Positions 26,109 through 35,345 of a stretch of DNA of 64,000 nucleotides are shown piece by piece. The notes under the pieces are model-generated. The model saw nothing but the letters and a program-made list of their open reading frames with translations. It was not told where the DNA came from and searched no databases. The number at the start of each line of letters is the position of its first letter. Position 1 is the stretch's first letter. The translations under genes and the position numbers were made by a program. Source of the stretch: Streptomyces sindenensis (lineage in GTDB: Bacteria > Actinomycetota > Actinomycetes > Streptomycetales > Streptomycetaceae); contig NZ_BMSG01000003.1 in assembly GCF_014649035.1 (NCBI RefSeq), positions 186,001 through 250,000 of the forward strand, read 5' to 3'.

Positions 26109-29054
26109 GTGACCCCATCGACGACCGTGAGCAGTCCACTCCGGCTGTACGGCCGGGACGATGAACTCGCCACCCTCGGGAACCTGCTGGCGCTGTTACG
26201 GCGAGGTGACGGGGGTGCGCTGGTGCTGGCGGCGCCGCCAGGTCTCGGCCGTACGGCGCTGCTCCGCGCCGCGGCGGAGACCCACCGCGACCGGGGCCCC
26301 GTGCTCTACGCCACGGCCGCCCCCGCCGAACGCGCCGTGCCCTGCAGCGGCTTGGGCACCCTGCTCGGCGTGGGCCCGGCCGGGTCTTCGCCGGCCGCTC
26401 CGCCCGTCGGCATCACGCCCGACGCCCTGGCGGGCCGGCTACGGGAGTTCGCCGACGGTGGGCCGCTGCTGGTCTGCGTCGACGACGCGCACGCCTGGGA
26501 CGCGTCGTCGCGGGCCGCCCTTGCCTTCGTGGCCCGCGGGCCGGGTGCGGGCAGCCGGATCGCCTTCCTCCTCTCGGCCGCGGACGGCACCGCCTTCGCC
26601 GGACTGCCCACTCTGCATCTCGCGCCCCTGGACGCAGCGGCGGCGTCGGCGCTCCTGGACCGGCTGACCGCCGGTACGGACGGTCTCGACCCGGTCGTGC
26701 GCGCCGAACTCCTCCGCGAGGCGGGCGGAAACCCTCGCCTGCTGGCCGGGCTCACCGGCCGCCTCACCCCCGACCAGCTCGCCGGACGCACCCCCCTGCC
26801 CTGGCCCCTGCCCGGCGGCGAAGCTGTGCTGGCCGCCCACGCCGAACGCCTCGACGACCTCCCGGACCGGACCCGCACCCTGCTCCTGCTCGCCGCGGCG
26901 GCGCAGGAACACGAGCCGGAGGGCGCTGGGGCGGACGCGCTGCTTCTGCTGCGCGCGGGTACGCGGGCCGGACTGCCCCGCCTCTTGCTGGACCGGGCCC
27001 TGTTCGACGGCGCCGGAACCGGTGGCCTCCTCCAACGGGTCGGCAGCCGCGTGCACTTCGCCCACCGCCTCACCGCCCGTGCCGTGCTCCACCACGCGCC
27101 CTGGGCCCGTCGCCGCGCCGCCCACGAACTGCTCGCCACCCTGCTGGCGGAGATCGGCGACCGCGGCGGGCCGGACGATGCGCCGGCCCGGGAGGCGCCG
27201 GGCCTTCCGGACGCCCCGGAGCCCCGTACCGCGCACACCGCGGCCGCGCCGTCGGCCCTCCACCTCGCCGCCCTCGTCCAGCGGGCCTGCGCCGCTCCGG
27301 GGCCGGACGCGGCGCTGGCCGCCGGGCTCGAAGCGGCCGCCATCGCCCCCGTCCAGCACGCCGCGCGCTCCGCCGCCCTGGCCCGCGCCGCTCTGCTCTC
27401 CCCGGGGCCGGCCCTGCGCGCCGTCCGGTTCGCCGCGGCGGCCGAGCAGGCGCGGCTGGCGGGCGACCCGGCCCTGGCCCGGGCCCTGCTGGCCAGAACC
27501 GGGCCCCGCACGGCCGATGCGGACCTGGCCGCCGGGCGCGGCGCAGGGGGCGGGGCCACGGAGCCCGGCGAGGCGGATCCACCCGCCGGTCTCGCCCCCG
27601 TCGGCGCCGGCACCGGCATCGGCCTCGCGCCGGGCCTCGCCCCGTACGTCCACGGCATGCTGGCCCTCCGCTCCGGGCCCGTCGCCGACGCCCACGAGGT
27701 CCTGCTCGCCGCGGCCCCGCTCCTCGCGCCGCACGATCCCCGTCGGGCCATCGAGGCCCTGCTCGCCGCGGCCGAGGCCGCGTGGGCGGCGGGGGACGCC
27801 CTCGGCTACCTCGACGCCATGAACCGTCTCGCCCGCAGCCCGGCGGACGAGGGCGTGGAGCACTACCGGGCCGGCATGAGCGCCGTCCTCGAAGGCCGCA
27901 CGGCCGAAGGGCACGCCCGCCTCCGCCGTTGCCTCGCCCCCGGAGGGGACCCCGGCGACCCGGCGGCGCTGCTCCGGGCCTGTGTCGTGGCCCTGGTCCT
28001 CGGCGACGTGGCCGCCGCCTGCCGCGCGGGAGCCCGTGCGCTCGCCGCCGTACGGACCAAGGGGCCCGACGCGCTCCTGCCCCAAGCGCTCGAGCACCTC
28101 GCGTACGCCGAACTGCGGGCCGGGCGGCACACCGGTGCGCGGGCCCACGCGCTGGAGGGGCTGCACGCCGCCCGCCGTACGGGGCAGCCCAACAGTTCCG
28201 CCCATCTGCACGCCGTGCTCGCTCTCGCCGCCTCCGTGGAAGGGCCCGCCGAGGCGTGCGCCGCGCACGGGGACGCCGCGCTGGCCGGGGCGGGCCCCCA
28301 CGGGCTGGCCCAGGCCGCCACCCTCGCCACCTGGGCCCGGGCCCGCGCGGACCTGGCGGCCGGGCGGCCGGGCGAGGCGGCCGCCCGGCTGGCCCCCCTG
28401 ATCAAGGCCGGGCCGGGCCGGGGCCACTTCGCCACCCGGACGCTCGCCGTGCCCTGCTGGGTGGAGGCCGCCGTGCTGGGCGGACGGTCACCCGAGGAAA
28501 CCCGTGAACTCCACGCCGCCGTCGACGAGTTCGCGGCCTGGGCCGTCCGGACCGCCGACCCGGGCGCCCCCGCTCAACTGGCCCGCTGCCGCGCCCTGCT
28601 GGCCCCCGCCGACGAGGCCGACGCCCGCTACGCCGAGGCCCTGGCACACCATGAACGGGCGGGCGGCGAGTTCGAGCAGGCCCGCACCCGGCTGCTGTAC
28701 GGGCAGTGGCTGCGCCGCCGCCGGCGCACCCGAGAGGCCCGCGACCCGCTGCGCGACGCCCTGGTCGGCTTCCAGCGCTGTTCGGCCCGCGCCTGGGCGG
28801 ACCGGGCGGCCGGGGAGCTGCGGGCGGCGGGGGAGCAGGCCGGGGAGCGACCGGACTCCGCCGGCGACCCGTTGGCGGCGCTCACCCCGCAGCAGCAGCG
28901 CATCGCCCGCTGCGTCGCCGAGGGGGCGACCAACCGCGAAGTGGCGCTGCGGCTCTCGCTCAGCCCGCGCACGGTCGACCATCACCTCCGCAACGTCTTC
29001 GCCGCCCTCGGCATCCGCTCCCGCACCGAACTGGCCCGGCTGCTGCGCCCCTGA
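26109..29054 (+). CDS. LuxR-family large ATP-binding regulator (LAL-type) with TTA codon and degenerate P-loop
   Basis: The 981-residue protein has an N-terminal AAA/NB-ARC-like ATPase domain (from LYGRDDEL), a long Ala/Arg-rich helical middle, and a C-terminal LuxR HTH (LTPQQQRIARCVAEG...REVALRLSLSPRTVDHHL, about 915-975). This is the LAL/MalT-like layout of pathway-specific activators. The Walker A region reads APPGLGRTA (42-50), with Arg48 for the invariant Lys and Ala for the first Gly. Walker B, LLVCVDDAHAWD, is intact. Codon 30 is TTA (26196-26198), so bldA dependence is likely. GTG 26109 is the first start after the preceding terminator. Confidence 0.85.
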   Translation: MTPSTTVSSPLRLYGRDDELATLGNLLALLRRGDGGALVLAAPPGLGRTALLRAAAETHRDRGPVLYATAAPAERAVPCSGLGTLLGVGPAGSSPAAPPVGITPDALAGRLREFADGGPLLVCVDDAHAWDASSRAALAFVARGPGAGSRIAFLLSAADGTAFAGLPTLHLAPLDAAAASALLDRLTAGTDGLDPVVRAELLREAGGNPRLLAGLTGRLTPDQLAGRTPLPWPLPGGEAVLAAHAERLDDLPDRTRTLLLLAAAAQEHEPEGAGADALLLLRAGTRAGLPRLLLDRALFDGAGTGGLLQRVGSRVHFAHRLTARAVLHHAPWARRRAAHELLATLLAEIGDRGGPDDAPAREAPGLPDAPEPRTAHTAAAPSALHLAALVQRACAAPGPDAALAAGLEAAAIAPVQHAARSAALARAALLSPGPALRAVRFAAAAEQARLAGDPALARALLARTGPRTADADLAAGRGAGGGATEPGEADPPAGLAPVGAGTGIGLAPGLAPYVHGMLALRSGPVADAHEVLLAAAPLLAPHDPRRAIEALLAAAEAAWAAGDALGYLDAMNRLARSPADEGVEHYRAGMSAVLEGRTAEGHARLRRCLAPGGDPGDPAALLRACVVALVLGDVAAACRAGARALAAVRTKGPDALLPQALEHLAYAELRAGRHTGARAHALEGLHAARRTGQPNSSAHLHAVLALAASVEGPAEACAAHGDAALAGAGPHGLAQAATLATWARARADLAAGRPGEAAARLAPLIKAGPGRGHFATRTLAVPCWVEAAVLGGRSPEETRELHAAVDEFAAWAVRTADPGAPAQLARCRALLAPADEADARYAEALAHHERAGGEFEQARTRLLYGQWLRRRRRTREARDPLRDALVGFQRCSARAWADRAAGELRAAGEQAGERPDSAGDPLAALTPQQQRIARCVAEGATNREVALRLSLSPRTVDHHLRNVFAALGIRSRTELARLLRP

Positions 29055-29249
29055 ACCCCCGGCAGGGCCGTTTCGCGGCCGGGAGGTTGCGAGACCGTGA
29101 TGACGAGTTCCGCGCAGACCCCTAGGTACCGACTGGGCGGTATGTCATTCTGCGGGCGTCAGGATCGTCTCGCCGCGCTCGCGCCCCGCCCGGGCCGGTG
29201 CGCCGGGCCCGCCGCTCGCGCGGCAGGCCGATTCCCGGTGGAGGCCGCC

Positions 29250-30623
29250 ATGCCACAGGTCGTACGTTCGCGGATCGGGGCGCTGCACGGCCCCTCCCCG
29301 GTACCGCCGTTGCCGCACCGCTTCCGGTCCCTGGCCGACCGTGAGGCCGTCGAGGTGCTGCACCGGGCAGCCCGGGTCCTCGTCGCCTCGCTGCCCGCTC
29401 TCACCGACCGGCTCGTCGAGGCCCTGCACGCCCAGGAGCCTGCCTACCGGGCGGCGATCGACTCCGACCGGGCCGAGGTCTGGCAGGAGGTCCACCACTC
29501 GTTGCGGCACAACGTCGGCTCCCTGATCCAGCCCCGCGAGTTCCGGGAGTCGGCCCACCGCACCTCCCGCTGGATCGGCGAGATCCGCGCCGAACAGGGC
29601 GTACCGCTCGACGCCGTGCTGCACGCCTTCCGGATGGGCGGCGCGATGGTCTGGCAGGACCTCGTGGACGAGACCGCCCGGCGCGACCCCGACGACATCC
29701 GGCTGCTCGTCCATGTCGCCGCCGATGTGTGGAACTTCGTCGACGAGCACTGCGGGGTCGTCGCGGACGCCTACCGGCAGGCCGAACGGCGGCTGTCCTG
29801 GCGGCGCGAGAACCGGCAGCGGCTGATGGTCGCCGCCCTGCTCGACGGGACCGCCCGGATCGCGGATCTGGCCGAGGCGGCGGAGATGCTGGGACTGCCG
29901 GAGCAGGGGCGGTACGCGGTGCTGGCGATGGCGGCCGGCCCGCGCGGGCCGGGGGCCGGTGGCGTGAAGGGTGCGGGGGCCGCCCAGCGCGGGCCGGGGC
30001 CCGCCGTCGCGAGCGGTGCGGGCGCCGCCCGGCCCGGGCCCGGGGCCGTCGCCCGCCCGCCGGTGGAGCTGCCCGTGGGCGCTCCGGGAACCATGGCGCT
30101 CTGGCACCCGGGCCCGGACGCCGAGTTCGCGATCCTGCCGCTGGCGGGCTCGCCCGGCGAGCTGAGCGCACTGGCCGCCGCGCTCGACGTGCCGGCCGGG
30201 ACCCGGGCCGGGATCGGCTCCGCCGTCGATGGCCTGGCCGCCCTCGGCGACGCCCGGCGGCTCGCGGAGACCGCGCTGCGCGCCTGCCCGGCCTCAGGGG
30301 GGACCGTCCTGCTCGACGAGCACCTCCCGGACGCCCTGGTCGTGTCGTCCCCGGCGCTCGCGGGAGCCCTCGCCGACCGGGTGCTGGGCCCGCTGGACCG
30401 GCTGGACCCCGCCGACCGCGACGTCATCGTGGAGACCCTCACCGCCTGGCTGGACGCGGACGGCTCGGCGCAACGCGCGGGCGCGCGGCTCTACTGCCAC
30501 CGCAACACCGTCCTCAACCGCCTCCGCCGCTTCGAACAGCTCACCGGCCGCTGCCTCACCCGCCCCCGGGACGCGGTGGAGGTCTCGTTGGCCTTGGCGG
30601 GGCGGCGGCTGCTGGGCACCTGA
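29250..30623 (+). CDS. PucR/CdaR-type helix-turn-helix transcriptional regulator
   Basis: The 457-residue regulator has an N-terminal helical sensor-like region (about 25-180, with VWQEVHHSLRHNVGSLIQPREF). A middle GGDEF-like/CdaR region contains a Gly/Ala/Pro-rich insertion (about 225-275). The C-terminal PucR HTH (TLTAWLDADGSAQRAGARLYCHRNTVLNRLRRFEQLTG) is diagnostic. GGAGG five bases before ATG 29250 fixes the start. The neighbour upstream is a LuxR regulator on the same strand, 195 bp away. The target is unknown. Confidence 0.85.
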   Translation: MPQVVRSRIGALHGPSPVPPLPHRFRSLADREAVEVLHRAARVLVASLPALTDRLVEALHAQEPAYRAAIDSDRAEVWQEVHHSLRHNVGSLIQPREFRESAHRTSRWIGEIRAEQGVPLDAVLHAFRMGGAMVWQDLVDETARRDPDDIRLLVHVAADVWNFVDEHCGVVADAYRQAERRLSWRRENRQRLMVAALLDGTARIADLAEAAEMLGLPEQGRYAVLAMAAGPRGPGAGGVKGAGAAQRGPGPAVASGAGAARPGPGAVARPPVELPVGAPGTMALWHPGPDAEFAILPLAGSPGELSALAAALDVPAGTRAGIGSAVDGLAALGDARRLAETALRACPASGGTVLLDEHLPDALVVSSPALAGALADRVLGPLDRLDPADRDVIVETLTAWLDADGSAQRAGARLYCHRNTVLNRLRRFEQLTGRCLTRPRDAVEVSLALAGRRLLGT

Positions 30624-30704
30624 GGACCCGGACCACGCGACGGCTGCTCGACACCTGGAGCCCCTGCCTGTCCGACACCGACCACCACCCGAAAACTCCA
30701 CAAC

Positions 30705-30736
30705 AAATATTGCGCAATTCTTATTGCGCAATATTT
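30705..30736. promoter_or_regulatory. double-palindrome operator upstream of the ArsR-like regulator
   Basis: A 13-bp perfect inverted repeat (30705-30717 and 30724-30736) contains two tandem copies of the palindrome ATTGCGCAAT, at 30709-30718 and 30723-30732, centres 14 bp apart. It is strikingly AT-rich for this genome and lies 22 bp before the regulator ATG, where it would overlap the promoter. Autoregulation by the adjacent winged-helix protein is the simplest reading. Confidence 0.75.
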
Positions 30737-30758
30737 CCTGTGCATCTACGGTCGTGTC

Positions 30759-31346
30759 ATGCCCCGTGACGAACGACGCCGCATCTCCGACCTCGACACC
30801 CTCAAGGCGATCGGCCACCCCCTGCGCCTGAAGCTGTACCGCGCCCTGCACATCAAGCGCACGGCCACCGCCTCCCAGCTCGCCGACCAGGTCGACGAGG
30901 CGGTCTCCCTCGTCAGCTACCACCTGCGCAAGCTCGCCGACCACGGACTGGTCGAACCGGCCGAGGGGCGGGGCACCGACGGCCGAGAACGCTGGTGGCA
31001 GCCGTCCTCCCGGGGGCTGACCTTCAGTGACGCGGACTTCGACGACGCGCCGGACAGGGCCGCCGTCTACGCCGCCGCCAACCGCATGTCCTTCGACCAG
31101 CACGTGGAGCTCTACCGCGCCCACCAGAGCACACGGCACACCTGGGACGCGGAGTGGCGCAGCGCCTCCTGGAGCTCGGAGAACCTCCTCAGGCTCACCG
31201 CCACCGAACTGGCCGCCCTCAGCCAGGAGATGGGCGCGCTGATCGACCGTTACGAGGAGGCGGGCCGCGTCCGCGACGACGCGGGCGACACGGAGGGCCG
31301 GGAGAGCGTAGCCCTGCACACCTACGGCTTCCCCTTCCGCCCGTGA
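30759..31346 (+). CDS. ArsR-like winged-helix transcriptional regulator
   Basis: The 195-residue protein has an N-terminal winged helix (about 10-75: LKAIGHPLRLKLYRAL, ATASQLADQVDEAVSLVSYHLRKLADHGLV). A Trp-rich C-terminal ligand or dimer region follows (AEWRSASWSSENLLRLTATELAAL). There are no metal-binding Cys clusters, so a metal sensor is unlikely. The ATG has no ribosome-binding site, and the transcript may be leaderless. It lies just after the double-palindrome operator and 29 bp before an MFS exporter, so it probably represses that pump. Confidence 0.85.
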   Translation: MPRDERRRISDLDTLKAIGHPLRLKLYRALHIKRTATASQLADQVDEAVSLVSYHLRKLADHGLVEPAEGRGTDGRERWWQPSSRGLTFSDADFDDAPDRAAVYAAANRMSFDQHVELYRAHQSTRHTWDAEWRSASWSSENLLRLTATELAALSQEMGALIDRYEEAGRVRDDAGDTEGRESVALHTYGFPFRP

Positions 31347-31375
31347 GCCCGCCCGACTCTTCCAGAAAGGAACCC

Positions 31376-32650
31376 GTGACCGACACCACCGTGGAAGCCC
31401 CGGACCGCCCCGCGCACCGCGACCCGAACGTCCTGCGCTGGCTCGGCGCGTACACCGCCTCGATGATCGGTGACAGCGTCTATTTCATGGCTCTCGCCTG
31501 GGCCGCCGCCCGTACCGGCAGCGCCTCCGGCACCGGCCTCGTGTTAGCCGCCGGCTCCCTACCCCGGGCGCTTCTCATGCTCGGCGGGGGAGTGCTCGCC
31601 GACCGCATCGGGCCCCGCCGCGTCGTCATCGGCAGCGACGCCGCCCGCGCCGTCCTGGTCCTCGTCCTCGCCGCGATCCTGGTCCTCACCGCGCCCACCG
31701 TGGGCGTCCTGGTGACCGTCGCCCTGCTCTTCGGCGCGGTCGACGCCCTGTTCCTGCCCGCGGTCGGAGCGCTGCCGCCCCGGATCAGCACCCCCGGCCA
31801 GCTCGCCCGCATCCAGGGCCTGCGCGCCCTGGCCGCTCGCGGCTCCTCGATCGTCGGCGCGCCGATGGGCGGGGTTGCCGTGGCGACCGGTGGCCCCTCG
31901 CTCGCCTTCGCCGCCGCCGGAGTGCTCTTCGCCCTGTCCCTGCCGCTGCTTCTGAGCCTGCGGATCAGACCCCTGGCCGAGCCGGAGACCCCCGGCGCGG
32001 CATCGGCCGCCGAGAAGGCGGCGATCGCCGAGGAGACCCCCGACGCCTGGCGCGATCTCGTCGGAGGGCTCCGGTACATCCGCCGCCACTCCCTCCTCGG
32101 CCCGCTCATGCTCGTCATCGCCCTCAGCGAGCTCGGCTTCGTCGGGCCGCTCAACCTCGGCCTGATCCTGCTCTCCGAGCAGCGCGACTGGGGCGCGGCC
32201 GGCATGGGCTGGATCGTCGCCGGATTCGCCGGCGGGGCGGCCGGCTCCGCCCTCCTCCTCGCCGTCCGGGGCCGGGTGCCGCGCGCCGGACTCGTGATGT
32301 GTCTGATGGCGCTCGTCGGCGCCGTCGGCATCGCCGCCGTGGCCCAGGTCTCCACGGTGGCCCTCGCCGCCGCGATCACCGCGTTCGTCGGCCTCACCGC
32401 CGGTCTGGCCGGGGCGCTGTGCGGAGCTCTCGTCCAGACCGCGGCCGACCCCGCGTACCTGGGCCGGGTCACCTCCGTATCGACGTTCTTCACCTACGCC
32501 ATCGCCCCGCTGAGCTACCCCGTCACCGGGGCCGCCGTCGCCTTCTGGGGCACCGGACCGGTCTTCGCGGTCAGCGCGGCCGTGTGCGCGTCCGGCGGCG
32601 TGATGGGGCTCGCCCTCGCCGGACTCCGCCGCGCCGAACTGCCCCGCTGA
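31376..32650 (+). CDS. MFS transporter (efflux pump) with TTA codon
   Basis: This is a 424-residue, 12-helix major facilitator of the DHA3/MFS_3 type. The N-terminus contains WLGAYTASMIGDSVYFMALAW, and loop 2-3 contains GGGVLADRIGPRRVV, the MFS motif A region. Efflux of a small toxic molecule is likely. AGAAAGG at 31364-31370 supports GTG 31376. Codon 57 is TTA (31544-31546), so translation should need the bldA tRNA. It forms an operon with the ArsR-like regulator upstream. Confidence 0.9.
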   Translation: MTDTTVEAPDRPAHRDPNVLRWLGAYTASMIGDSVYFMALAWAAARTGSASGTGLVLAAGSLPRALLMLGGGVLADRIGPRRVVIGSDAARAVLVLVLAAILVLTAPTVGVLVTVALLFGAVDALFLPAVGALPPRISTPGQLARIQGLRALAARGSSIVGAPMGGVAVATGGPSLAFAAAGVLFALSLPLLLSLRIRPLAEPETPGAASAAEKAAIAEETPDAWRDLVGGLRYIRRHSLLGPLMLVIALSELGFVGPLNLGLILLSEQRDWGAAGMGWIVAGFAGGAAGSALLLAVRGRVPRAGLVMCLMALVGAVGIAAVAQVSTVALAAAITAFVGLTAGLAGALCGALVQTAADPAYLGRVTSVSTFFTYAIAPLSYPVTGAAVAFWGTGPVFAVSAAVCASGGVMGLALAGLRRAELPR

Positions 32651-32674
32651 CCGGGCGTCACGGGGTACCGGGCG

Positions 32675-33307
32675 CTACATCCCGAGCTCGGCCTTCCGCA
32701 GCCGCTCCACCGCCGCCTCGTCGCCCTCCACCCGCACATCCGCCGAGTCCTGCCGGCCGGAGGCGTACAGCAGCAGCTCGGCCGGCTCCCCGGTCACCGT
32801 CACCACCGGGGTGCCCTTGTGGGCCACCGCCGTCCGGCCGTCGGGGCGACGCAGCACCAGCCCCACCGGGGACCTGCGCCCCAGCAGCCGGGAGGTCTTC
32901 TCGGTATGGGACCAGAGCACATCGGCGAAGACCGGGTCCAGCTCGCGGCGCGACCAGTCGGGCTGGGCCCGGCGCACGTCCTCCGCGTGGACGAAGAACT
33001 CGACCGTGTTGGCCGCCTCGTCGATCTGCTTGAGGGCCATGGGGGAGAACCGGGGCGGGCCGGTACGGATCAGCTGGATCAGTTCCTCGTACGGCTTCGC
33101 CGCGAACTCCGCCTGCACCCGCTCCAGCCGGGACTTCAGCGCGCTCACCAGCAGCCCGCCCGCCGCGTCCGCGCGGCGTTCGCGGACCACCACATGGGCG
33201 GCCAGGTCGCGGGTCTTCCAGCCGTCGCACAGGGTCAGGGCCTCGGGACCGGCCGCTTCCAACAGATCGGCGAGCAGAAGACGTTCACGCTTCGCATGGG
33301 TCGACAT
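32675..33307 (-). CDS. TIGR03085-like DinB/maleylpyruvate isomerase-fold protein
   Basis: The 210-residue protein has the start [39 protein letters not shown], typical of the actinobacterial DinB/MDMPI four-helix-bundle family called TIGR03085. The His of AHVVV and the later FVHAEDVRR match the metal-binding pattern of that fold. These proteins are often mycothiol-dependent or of unknown function. It is divergent from hisI and convergent, 24 bp apart, with the MFS gene. The ribosome-binding site is weak. Confidence 0.8.
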   Translation of the reverse strand: MSTHAKRERLLLADLLEAAGPEALTLCDGWKTRDLAAHVVVRERRADAAGGLLVSALKSRLERVQAEFAAKPYEELIQLIRTGPPRFSPMALKQIDEAANTVEFFVHAEDVRRAQPDWSRRELDPVFADVLWSHTEKTSRLLGRRSPVGLVLRRPDGRTAVAHKGTPVVTVTGEPAELLLYASGRQDSADVRVEGDEAAVERLRKAELGM

Positions 33308-33391
33308 GCCCGCCAGCGTACGACCGTCACCCCGTGTCCGCCCAGTGGACGTCCGGCCGGAAGACGCCCGGCGCCACGGCACAATGGGCCC

Positions 33392-33772
33392 ATGACCAGC
33401 ACGCCCGACCCCGCACCGCCCGCCGGCAACCTCGACCCCGCCATCGCCGCCCGCCTCAAGCGCGGCGCCGACGGCCTGGTGCCGGCCATCGCCCAGCAGT
33501 ACGACACCGGTGAGGTGCTGATGCTCGGCTGGATGGACGACGAGGCGCTGCACCGCACCCTGACCACGGGCCGCTGCACCTACTGGTCGCGCAGCCGCCA
33601 GGAGTACTGGGTCAAGGGCGACACCTCCGGCCACATCCAGCGGGTGAAGTCCGTCGCCCTGGACTGCGACGCCGACACCGTCCTCGTCAAGGTCGACCAG
33701 AGCGGCGCCGCCTGCCACACCGGCGACCGCACCTGCTTCGACGCCGATGTTCTGCCCCTCCTCGACCAGTAA
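33392..33772 (+). CDS. hisI: phosphoribosyl-AMP cyclohydrolase
   Basis: The 126-residue, single-domain HisI has the metal-binding motifs [11 protein letters not shown] and [13 protein letters not shown], and the substrate loop [16 protein letters not shown]. It opens the ring of PR-AMP in the third histidine step. No HisE domain is fused, so hisE must be elsewhere. It is 11 bp from trpE, which makes a mixed his-trp transcript likely. Confidence 0.95.
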   Translation: MTSTPDPAPPAGNLDPAIAARLKRGADGLVPAIAQQYDTGEVLMLGWMDDEALHRTLTTGRCTYWSRSRQEYWVKGDTSGHIQRVKSVALDCDADTVLVKVDQSGAACHTGDRTCFDADVLPLLDQ

Positions 33773-33783
33773 GGTCAGCGGCC

Positions 33784-35277
33784 ATGGATCTCGACACCTT
33801 CCGCAAGCTGGCGGTCGACCGGCGCGTCGTCCCCGTCAGCCGCCGCCTCCTCGCGGACGGCGACACCCCGGTCGGCCTCTACCGCAAGCTCGCCGCCGAG
33901 CGCCCCGGCACCTTCCTGCTGGAGTCCGCGGAGAACGGCCGGACCTGGTCGCGCTACTCCTTCATCGGCGTCCGCAGCGACGCCACCCTCACCACCCGCG
34001 ACGGCGAGGCCCACTGGCTCGGCACCCCGCCCGTCGGCGTCCCCGTCGCCGGCGACCCGCTGGACGCGCTGCGGGCCACGATCGAGACCCTCCACACCCC
34101 GCGCGACCTGGTCGCGGACGAGGGCCTCCCGCCGTTCACCGGCGGCATGGTCGGCTACCTCGGCTACGACATCGTGCGTCGGCTGGAGAAGATCGGCGAG
34201 CACGGCGGCGACGACCTGAAGCTGCCCGAGCTGACCATGCTCCTCACCTCGGACCTCGCCGTCCTCGACCACCAGAACGGCACCGTCCTGCTGATCGCCA
34301 ACGCGATCAACCACAACGACCTCGCCACCGGGGTCGACGAGGCCCACGCGGACGCCGTCGCCCGCCTCGACGCGATGGAGCGCGACCTGCGCCGCCCGGT
34401 CGAGAACGCCCCCGCCCTCCTGCCCCCGTCCGAGCTGCCCCCGTACACCGCCCTGTGGGGCGGCGAGGCCTACCAGGAGGCCGTGGACGACATCAAGGGG
34501 CGCATCCGGGCCGGCGAGGCGTTCCAGGTCGTCCCCTCCCAGCGCTTCGAGACCCCCTGCGCCGCGAGCGCCCTGGACGTCTACCGGGTGCTGCGGGCCA
34601 CCAACCCGTCCCCGTACATGTACCTCTTCCGCTTCGACGGGTTCGACGTCGTCGGCTCCAGCCCCGAGGCCCTCGTCAAGGTCGAGGACGGCCGGGCCAT
34701 GGTCCACCCGATCGCCGGAACCCGGCACCGCGGCACCACCCCGCAGGAGGACCAGGCGCTCGCCGAGGAACTGCTCGCCGACCCCAAGGAGCGCGCCGAG
34801 CACCTGATGCTCGTCGACCTCGGCCGCAACGACCTGGGCCGGGTCTGCGAACCGGGCAGCGTCGAGGTCGTCGACTTCATGTCCATCGAGCGCTACTCCC
34901 ACGTGATGCACATCGTCTCCACCGTCACCGGCCGCGTCACCGAGGACCGCACCGCCTTCGACGTCCTCACCGCCTGCTTCCCCGCGGGCACCCTCTCCGG
35001 CGCCCCCAAGCCCCGCGCCATGCAGATCATCGAGGAGCTGGAGCCGAGCCGCCGCGGACTGTACGGGGGCTGCGTCGGCTACCTCGACTTCGCCGGGGAC
35101 TCCGACACCGCCATCGCCATCCGCACCGCCCTCCTCCGCGACGGCACCGCGTACGTGCAGGCGGGCGCCGGTGTCGTCGCGGACTCCGACCCGGTCGCCG
35201 AGGACACCGAATGCCGCAACAAGGCGGCGGCCGTGCTCCGCGCCGTCCATACGGCCAACCGGCTCCACGACCGCTGA
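33784..35277 (+). CDS. trpE: anthranilate synthase component I
   Basis: The 497-residue TrpE begins [20 protein letters not shown]. The chorismate-binding domain contains [16 protein letters not shown], the Gly-rich IAGTRHRG, the Mg2+-binding [16 protein letters not shown] and [12 protein letters not shown]. It makes anthranilate from chorismate with ammonia from a TrpG partner, which is not in this window. Because it starts 11 bp after hisI, there is no room for a classical trp attenuator directly upstream. Confidence 0.96.
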   Translation: MDLDTFRKLAVDRRVVPVSRRLLADGDTPVGLYRKLAAERPGTFLLESAENGRTWSRYSFIGVRSDATLTTRDGEAHWLGTPPVGVPVAGDPLDALRATIETLHTPRDLVADEGLPPFTGGMVGYLGYDIVRRLEKIGEHGGDDLKLPELTMLLTSDLAVLDHQNGTVLLIANAINHNDLATGVDEAHADAVARLDAMERDLRRPVENAPALLPPSELPPYTALWGGEAYQEAVDDIKGRIRAGEAFQVVPSQRFETPCAASALDVYRVLRATNPSPYMYLFRFDGFDVVGSSPEALVKVEDGRAMVHPIAGTRHRGTTPQEDQALAEELLADPKERAEHLMLVDLGRNDLGRVCEPGSVEVVDFMSIERYSHVMHIVSTVTGRVTEDRTAFDVLTACFPAGTLSGAPKPRAMQIIEELEPSRRGLYGGCVGYLDFAGDSDTAIAIRTALLRDGTAYVQAGAGVVADSDPVAEDTECRNKAAAVLRAVHTANRLHDR

Positions 35278-35345
35278 ACGGCCGTCGGACCGCTGACGGC
35301 CGACCGGCTCCACGGGCATCGGGGCGGTAGGGGATAGTGGAGAGC

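Noticed and set aside
24900..29054. Long frame joining the esterase region and the LuxR regulator (1384 codons)
   Set aside because: It crosses a terminator and the esterase gene in another frame; the regulator domain begins only after GTG 26109.
33773..33783. trp attenuator leader in front of trpE
   Set aside because: Only 11 bp separate hisI and trpE, too short for a leader peptide and alternative hairpins.
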